Assembly (NCBI GenBank): GCA_029204225.1
Contig: CM055102.1
Location: forward strand, 2,115,629-2,177,628
Source of the DNA: Diphasiastrum complanatum
Taxonomy: Eukaryota; Streptophyta; Lycopodiopsida; Lycopodiales; Lycopodiaceae
Direction: 5' to 3'
Length of the DNA: 62,000 nucleotides
Shown here piece after piece: positions 54,760-62,000 of the stretch. A program made the position numbers and the translations under genes. The notes below the pieces were generated by a model. The model searched no databases and was not told where the DNA came from. It saw nothing but the letters and a program-made list of their open reading frames with translations. How positions within the stretch are numbered: position 1 is the stretch's first letter; every line of letters starts with the position of its first letter.

Positions 54760-56239
54760 CTTACTTCCCACAAGAGGATGAGAGTGATAGACTCACAGCC
54801 GCGCCTTGTCAGCAATCTCACACCTTAGTGTGAGAAAGATAATTCACATACTCATAAGTTTCAGATCATGAGATAATGTAGGAGGCCCACCGGCCAACGT
54901 GATGGAAATGAGCTAACTTATGGCCCACTATGTGCGCCTGGCTCAGGATAAGAGGACTAGTTACTTCCTCACTTGGCTGCCAGCGCAATCAAATTTCTGA
55001 GTACACATTTTAGAGGATACATTGAATATATCAACAAACCAAGGCAGGTCCATGCCTCCTCTCATTTTGATTGCAATATGTGATACATTTCAGAGATCAC
55101 GCAAGAGGAGAGGTCACTGGGCAGGGTGGAAAGAGCCGGACAGGGTAGCGATTAGGTTGGGAAGGGCAAATCGCAGGTAGAGGGGTGGTTAAAGAAGGGG
55201 CTAGGCCGGCGATCCACAATGTGTAAAGATGAACAGTTGCAGGTAGAGGGAGCAGGGCTGCGTGGAGAGATAAGCCGGCAGGGATCTGCAGGTAGGAAAG
55301 AAGATTGCAGGAAAAAGTCCCCAGACAGTAGGTTCAGGTAAGGAGAAAAGGTCGCGCTTCAAGTGGAGGAAGGGCATAGCCAAGTAGGGTTTGGGCTCAA
55401 ACACAGCCCTTGGCAAGTCGCAGGGCCCTCAGGTAAGAGCAAGGAGAGAAGGAACCAACCAAGATCACTTGCAACAGGGAGAGCGGCTATAGGCATAAAT
55501 AAAATCACAGATCAAGCCTCAGAAACCATCGATCGATGAGCAAGCTATTTTCTACTCTAAGGATGCTTGGTGGTCAGGGCTGTAGAATTATTGTCAAATT
55601 AATAACAGAAGACAAGAAGATGGTTCTTCCAAGATCAAAGCAACAATCCTCAAGTCTGGAATGTGGGCTATGTCTTTCCCTTTAGTTATGAAGAACTTTC
55701 ATTATCTTGTATGTTTCACAATGTCTAATCTTTAGATCATCCACAACATCAAGCAAACATCTGTCATTCTATTCACAGAATCTATACAAATGAGAAAGCA
55801 TGCAAGCATTGATTTGCAGAGCATAATGAAACCAAAAACCATAAGTACTTAACAAGCAGAGAACAACAAAGTACCCACAGCTTCACAGGCCTACAGTAAC
55901 AATGTTAGAGGTAGTAATCTAACTTGCAACCTCTCAAAATCTGCAATCAAATGTTAGAGGCAGCAAGGGCATAAACTCACAATCCGCAAACAATAATCTA
56001 GAGAATAAACACAATGTTATAAATCAACCAACAGATCAATAACAATGAATTAAAAGTAGTTTGCAACAAAGATCCAACAAAGAAGTTAGAGTGAAAGGCA
56101 CTAGGTAGATCAGCCTCTTCTCCTTTCCTCCTCCTTGTCTCTGTGGGATTGAGCACAAATTGCAAGTGGAAGAGATGGGAGGCACCAAGCAAAACAGCTT
56201 CTACTCCTTCCCTTTCTCCCCAAGCTTCTCCACACAAGT

Positions 56240-56323
<84 letters not shown>

Positions 56324-57000
56324 AGAGGATGACAATGAGAATGGTACTATTGTCCCACACCCCTCCTTGATCATACGTAGGGGCTCAATGGGCTAGAGGT
56401 GCACCCCTTCAAGAAATGGGGCACCTCCTTATGACTTTTCAAAAACTGACTCTAAAAATAGGGCACTAGCCCAAATTTGTTTTTTAGCACCTAACTTGGC
56501 CTCAACTTGCAATTTCAAAGTCAAGTTGGGCACTATTTACGGTTTCAGTTTTTATGGGCTCACGACCAAGTTTTTAATTAGTAGTACTGTTGAATAGTAT
56601 TTTAATAACAGTGCAACCGGCCATTATGGGCCATTTACGCGTCATTTTTTACAGTTCCGCGTTAGCATAATAGCGTGCGGCGATGATTTTTTGTCAAAAA
56701 TAACTTGAAAAAGGGGTATTTTTCCCCGCAAACAGTGGCGACATTCATGGGTAAAGAATGGTCTCCATTCCTTGAACTCAGCATCTCTGGTTACAAAAAG
56801 ACCAATGGACCAGCCAATAGCATCCTAGGCTGACCCAAAAGCCATACAACAACTTGTCTTCAAGATAAACAACAACAAATTACCCCCCTGGACCGGCCAA
56901 TAGCATCTTAGGCCGACCCAAAAGGGTTCCACTCAGCATAAGATCTTCATGAAGAAGAACATCTCAGGTCCTGCATACAAGGCTTGATAATACTGTAACA
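54760..57000 (-). repeat. 3' LTR of M (about 2.24 kb)
   Basis: On the minus strand it starts TGTTACAGTATTATC at 57000. The other end (CTTACTTCCC on plus) lacks a clear CA terminus. It contains an 81-bp CT tract and several GCAGGTAGAGG words near 55170-55300. The short open frames inside it, identical in both LTRs, are not credible genes. Confidence 0.8.
56241..56321 (+). repeat. (CT)n microsatellite, 81 bp
   Basis: Nearly pure CT with one TTT interruption near 56258. The matching tract in the other LTR is only 19 bp. Confidence 0.97.
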
Positions 57001-57299
57001 CAATCAGATCACAATTAGTAGCTTAGTTCATTTTCAATTATCATTTAAAGTTTCATTGCCTTATCCATTGGGCTATGGAGTCCGGTCACAAATCATAGGA
57101 TAAATCATCATAGGGTTTCAAATTTCACATATCAAAAAGTGTTCAAAATGCGCCAGGTGCTAAACTTTTGCAAAACCAACACGAATGTTGGTTATCTCAC
57201 GTTGTGAAATTACTGGCTGAATAAAGTAGTAATTATACTACTGGTCAGATTTATGGTTGGTCAATTCTTCCAACCTTAAAGACAAGATGAACTCCTAAG
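57001..57299 (-). other. M interior between gag stop and 3' LTR
   Basis: 300 bases without frame or domain. No convincing purine tract lies next to the LTR, which weakens certainty about the LTR end or orientation signals. Confidence 0.4.
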
Positions 57300-58784
57300 T
57301 CAAAACTTTTGTTTCACTCTTGGCTTCCATTCCCAAGCGTCTCTAACTTGGGTATTAGTATTCAATGCGGTCATAACAGGATCTTTAAGTGTCACACCAT
57401 GGGCTTGACTCCTACTACACTGAGAGTCATCAACTAACATATCCACCCTCTTGTCTGGGTTTGACACATCAGGTAATAGGGGTAATATGCGACACACATA
57501 ATGCGTAGATAAATCGATGTCAATTACAACTTTCTCATAGTGCTCTGCCATTAAGATTTCATCGTTCACATCGGCCAAACGTTTTTGCCTTATATGAATT
57601 TGTACATCAGGCTGTAATCCACTTATGAAAGCATCCATTACTAGTTCAATCGGCATTTTATACGGGGTTATATATTTCTGCACAAACCAACTATGTCTAT
57701 GAGCATATCTACTCACATACTCATCTTCACATTGTCTGATAGTTACCAAATGGTAACAAGCAACCGTTAAATTCATCGTGGGTGAGTATTCATCCAACAA
57801 TGCTTTTGGTAGGGTGTCCCACGAGTCCAGATAATGATTTTCAAAAAATTCAATATTGTCGTACCAATTTCTAGCATGACCAGTCAAGTACAATGGAAAC
57901 AAGAGCTTCCATTCACTAGGCTGTGAAAAACCATCTAGGAAAGAGAGGGTCACAAATTTTTGTATAAAGATTTCAGCTTTATCACCTCTCTCTCCATCAT
58001 AGTGATGGATTTTCAATAAGTAAACAAGCTTTGGTCTAACACAGAGGGAGTCGCCAACAACTAATGGAAGTTGCACAGTATTACAATCAGGTTTAACATT
58101 TGATTTTCCACCATCGTGCTCCAACTCATCAAGGTTGGGACCACTTTCAATGTGATCAAGACGTTCATTAGGGGATCGATGGCCCAGTGCTGATACATCT
58201 TCCCCAAGCTTTTGATCGTCCATTTCAAGACTTTAAGTAGAATTGTTCACCATTTCAATATCAATGCCAACACTCACATCCTTGGTAGTGGATTATTTAT
58301 GATTGCTATTCGATACAATACCAAACCTTGCTAGGATTTCATCAACTTCAAGAATTGGGTTTTGAATCACAATCGGACTATGGTTAATAGTCACAAAATA
58401 ATTGATTTGTAATGTCGCGTTCTCTTTAACTTCATAAGTGAAGTCTCCACCATGCTCTAAACCAATCATATCAGATTTATTTGAATCATCTCTTTCATGG
58501 TCGGTGCAAAAGGGTGATATTTCAAAAGATTCTTCACTCAAATTTTCAAGAAAGTCGCACACCAGTAAATCCCATTCTTCTTCATGAAGAAATGGTGGCT
58601 TTTTCGTGGGTTCTACTAATAACTCTGATTCATCAATTGAATCATTAAATTTTATACAGTCATTGAAATTTCACTTATGGGTGGATTCTCCAAGAAATAA
58701 ATTTCTATACAAATTTTCTATGGCTTGAGAATCATTCTCATCATAGAATAAAAATCCTCGTCGCACTAGGCGCATGGGAATCAT
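57300..58784 (-). pseudogene. Gag of M with three in-frame stops
   Basis: A single minus-strand frame of 495 codons from ATG 58784 (MIPMRLVRRGFLFYDENDSQ) to 57300. It is interrupted by three nonsense codons (after GESTHK, after SNSNHK, and before SLEMDDQ) but no frameshift. Residues 1-190 are acidic and unrecognised (FLHEEEWDLLVCDFLENLSE). The rest is a Retrotrans_gag core: KIHHYDGERGDKAEIFIQKF, FPLYLTGHARNWYDNIEFFE, SWDTLPKALLDEYSP, FISGLQPDVQIHIRQ. No zinc knuckle, protease or RT follows. The longest open part is 307 codons (57300-58223). Confidence 0.8.
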
Positions 58785-59856
58785 GATTATATTTTTTTCA
58801 ATCAATCAAATTTTTTTTTAAAGGAACCTCCAACACGTCCAGTATTGGTCTAGTTCTCAATACAATGCCCAATGACCCTACTTGCACAAACCATTGCTCC
58901 AAACAAACCTCACAATTGTTGGTGCTCAAGCCTTATCCAAAAAGACCTCGAGAGTCACTCATAAAATTGATACAACAGAGGCTCCGATTGCCGCAAGGCA
59001 TTCAAACCTTTACAGACAATTTGGATAACACGAGCTTTTGGCTATGCAAATTAATGGTCAATTTCAACAGAACCGTTTGAAAACACTTTCAAACAATAAT
59101 CAAGAATTCAAAAGGAGCTCATGCTCCTCTCGACAGACGCACCACTGAAGGATTATAAAACGACCCCCAAATAGACTGGCAATCTAAGGAAATGCTAACG
59201 GAAGTCGGTTTATACCACAATTATAGCTCAAGCTCCATTGGGTATGGAGTCAAAAATAAGGCCGTTCATGACCACCGGCACTTTCAATGGCAATTGGCAA
59301 GACAAATTCCTAACGGTCTACCGACAATTTTCAGATAGCCTGAGGAACTCTGAAATGAACAAGAAATCATGCTTGTAAGCTCTGGCTTTTGAGATACCGA
59401 TAGGACATACAATCCTGACTTGTGTATGAGCTAGAAATCACTTAACAAGTGAGGTAAAACAAGGTTAGATTTTGGATGACCGCCTAATCTTCAACTGAAC
59501 CATTTGCATAGGCTTCAAGAATACTTTCCCAAAGCTAAGAGATGTATCCTCAATCAAGCACCGTAGGGCCAAAATGTGATAACGCACATTGCGAGCAGTG
59601 ATAGACAAGCAAGATAGAAATGCGTACAACATCACTAGATCATGAACGATGGGTGACTGAATGGCTGGGGTTAAAGGTTAAAGATCTCCACAGATGAGAT
59701 TGGAAGATCTCAAGTAAGCAATAAACGGGTTACAAACTAGATGTTTGGGATGCCCCGTCTTACAATAATCTATATGCCCATAATTTCCTTTTCTAATCAA
59801 CAATGGGTAGTTAAGGTTGAAGTTTCTGGAGCCCGAAACCAAACGTGTCTCTGATT
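58785..59856 (-). promoter_or_regulatory. Leader of M with possible primer site
   Basis: Next to the 5' LTR, the minus strand reads GTAAG then AATCAGAGACACG, which loosely recalls TATCAGAGC primer sites. The rest (1.07 kb) is AT-rich without a frame I can support. Confidence 0.4.
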
Positions 59857-62000
59857 CTTACTTCCCACAAGAGGATGAGAGTGATAGACTCACAGTCGCG
59901 CCTTGTCAGCTATCTCACACCGGACTGTGAGAAAGATTTCACATACTCATAAGTTTCAGATCATGAGATAATGTAGGAGGCCTGTCTGCCGCCCAACGTG
60001 ATGGAAATGAGCTAGCTCACGGCCCACTATGTGCGCCTGGCTCAGAATCAGAGGATTAGTTACTTCCTCACTTGGCTGCCAGTGCAATCAAATTTCTGAG
60101 TACACATTTTAGAGGATACATTGAATATATCAGCAAACCAAAGCAGGTCCATGCCTCCTCTCATTTTGATTGCAATCTGTGATACATTTCAGAGATCACG
60201 CAAGAGGAGAGGTCACTGGGCAGGGTGGAAAGAGCCGGACAGGGTAGCGATTAGGTTGGGAAGGGCAAATCGCAGGTAGAGGGGTGGTTAAAGAAGGGGC
60301 TAGGCCGGCGATCCACAATGTGTAAAGATGAACAGTTGCAGGTAGAGGGAGCAGGGCTGCGTGGAGAGATAAGCCGGCAGGGATCTGCAGGTAGGAAAGA
60401 AGATTGCAGGAAAAAGTCCCCAGACAGTAGGTTCAGGTAAGGAGAAAAGGTCGCGCTTCAAGTGGAGGAAGGGCATAGCCAAGTAGGGTTTGGGCTCAAA
60501 CACAGCCCTTGGCAAGTCGCAGGGCCCTCAGGTAAGAGCAAGGAGAGAAGGAACCAACCAAGATCACTTGCAACAGGGAGAGCGGCTATAGGCATAAATA
60601 AAATCACAGATCAAGCCTCAGAAACCATCGATCGATGAGCAAGCTATTTTCTACTCTAAGGATGCTTGGTGGTCAGGGCTGTAGAATTATTGTCAAATTA
60701 ATAACAGAAGACAAGAAGATGGTTCTTCTAAGATCAAAGCAACAATCCTCAAGTCTGGAATGTGGGCTATGTCTTTCCCTTTAGTTATGAAGAACTTTCA
60801 TTATCTTGTATGTTTCACAATGTCTAATCTTTAGATCATCCACAACATCAAGCAAACATCTGTCATTCTATTCACAGAATCTATACAAATGAGAAAGCAT
60901 GCAAGCATTGATTTGCAGAGCATAATGAAACCAAAAACCATAAGTACTTAACAAGCAGAGAACAACAAAGTACCCACAGCTTCACAGGCCTACAGTAACA
61001 ATGTTAGAGGTAGTAATCTAACTTGCAACCTCTCAAAATCTGCAATCAAATGTTAGAGGCAGCAAGGGCATAAACTCACAATCCGCAAACAATAATCTAG
61101 AGAATAAACACAATGTTATAAATCAACCAACAGATCAATAACAATGAATTAAAAGTAGTTTGCAACAAAGATCCAACAAAGAAGTTAGAGTGAAAGGCAC
61201 TAGGTAGATCAGCCTCTTCTCCTTTCCTCCTCCTTGTCTCTGTGGGATTGAGCACAAATTGCAAGTGGAAGAGATGGGAGGCACCAAGCAAAACAGCTTC
61301 TACTCCTTCCCTTTCTCCCCAAGCTTCTCCACACAAGTTCTCTCTCTCTCTCTCTCTCCAAGAGGATGACAATGAGAATGGTACTATTGTCCCACACCCC
61401 TCCTTGATCATACGTAGGGGCTCAATGGGCTAGAGGTGCACCCCTTCAAGAAATGGGGCACCTCCTTATGACTTTTCAAAAACTGACTCTAAAAATAGGG
61501 CACTAGCCCAAATTTGTTTTTTAGCACCTAACTTGGCCTCAACTTGCAATTTCAAAGTCAAGTTGGGCACTATTTACGGTTTCAGTTTTTATGGGCTCAC
61601 GACCAAGTTTTTAATTAGTAGTACTGTTGAATAGTATTTTAATAACAGTGCAACCGGCCATTATGGGCCATTTACGCGTCGTTTTTTACAGTTCCGCGTT
61701 AGCATAATAGCGTGCGGCGATGATTTTTTGTCAAAAATAACTTGAAAAAGGGGTATTTTTCCCCGCAAACAGTGGCGACATTCATGGGTAAAGAATGGTC
61801 TCCATTCCTTGAACTCAGCATCTCTGGTTACAAAAAGACCAATGGACCAGCCAATAGCATCCTAGGCTGACCCAAAAGCCATACAACAACTTGTCTTCAA
61901 GATAAACAACAACAAATTACCCCCCTGGACCGGCCAATAGCATCTTAGGCCGACCCTAAAGGGTTCCACTCAGCATAAGATCTTCATGAAGAAGAACATC
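59857..62000 (-). repeat. 5' LTR of M, incomplete at window edge
   Basis: Collinear with 54760-56962. About 38 more bases should lie beyond the edge. Nearly identical over 60178-62000, clearly more diverged over 59857-60178. Confidence 0.82.
61340..61358 (+). repeat. (CT)n microsatellite, 19 bp
   Basis: Counterpart of the 81-bp tract at 56241-56321 in the other LTR of M; shorter by 62 bp. Confidence 0.95.

Larger units (their letters stand above)
54760..62000 (-). mobile_element. Gag-only long-LTR element M (off right edge)
   Basis: Direct repeats of about 2.24 kb (54760-57000 and 59857 to the window end) enclose a 2.86-kb interior that encodes only gag on the minus strand. There is no pol. 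The layout fits the published idea of terminal-repeat gag (TR-GAG) or large non-autonomous derivatives; the name is by analogy. Confidence 0.82.

Noticed and set aside
55201-55416. 71-aa frame identical to one at 60300-60515
   Set aside because: Conserved only because both lie in the recently homogenised part of the M LTRs; no coding signature.
55998-56396. Frames encoding long RE or SL dipeptide runs
   Set aside because: These are translations of the CT microsatellite, not a protein.

Overview
The window is repeat-dominated plant nuclear DNA: AT-rich, eukaryotic, and built almost entirely of LTR retrotransposons nested inside each other. Most are Ty1/copia, with three Ty3/gypsy-like or gag-only elements. 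tRNA-iMet-type primer sites (TGGTATCAGAGC), G-box-rich LTRs and copia zinc-knuckle/DSGA/YVDD motifs point to a land plant with a large genome; a conifer, fern or similar is plausible, but the species cannot be fixed from this sequence. I see no intact host gene, tRNA, rRNA, CRISPR array or prokaryotic feature. Letters below are my own family labels.

Region 1 (1-15.3 kb). A gypsy element (J, minus) runs off the left edge; its gag, a 1-kb leader and one LTR are visible. J inserted into an old copia gag/protease remnant (D, minus). D was also split by a young copia element lacking gag (A, 2678-7429, minus, TSD CTTGG). A second relic of the D family (C, plus, LTR 9120-10030) was split by B (10520-14780, minus, TSD GCTCA), whose own gag is broken by an X-family LTR.

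Region 2 (15.3-32.5 kb). C is cut by a deleted chimeric element Z (minus). Z is cut in its zinc knuckle by a gypsy LTR (Y). The only intact element is E (18453-24883, plus): identical 655-bp LTRs, TSD AATGA and one 1317-codon polyprotein. Then come degenerate copia pieces F (minus), G (minus) and H (plus). A fragment of a GHTHEDID protein sits between opposed LTR pieces, followed by a broken, unrecognised acidic reading frame.

Region 3 (32.5-46.2 kb). Two copies of family W occur: W' (32545-35331, dead) and W (39472-44430, TSD CTCTC). W has LTRs, a primer site and a zinc knuckle but no protease, integrase, RT or RNase H; its ORF carries a tandem duplication of about 660 bp. W sits in the gag of K, a minus-strand copia with a different LTR at each end and a duplicated RT segment, hence a fusion of two elements.

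Region 4 (46.2-62 kb). This holds an LTR (U) with a long non-coding internal tract, an X-LTR/gag remnant, a gag-like minus-strand frame ending at a Y LTR, and M: a gag-only element with about 2.24-kb LTRs that runs off the right edge.

The coding parts work only as retroelement machinery: gag packaging, protease, integrase, RT and RNase H in E, with A, B, Z, W and M depending on proteins supplied in trans. The most notable observations are the W ORF, a CACACGTGTG palindrome shared by otherwise unrelated LTRs, the K chimera and the mosaic LTR divergence of M.
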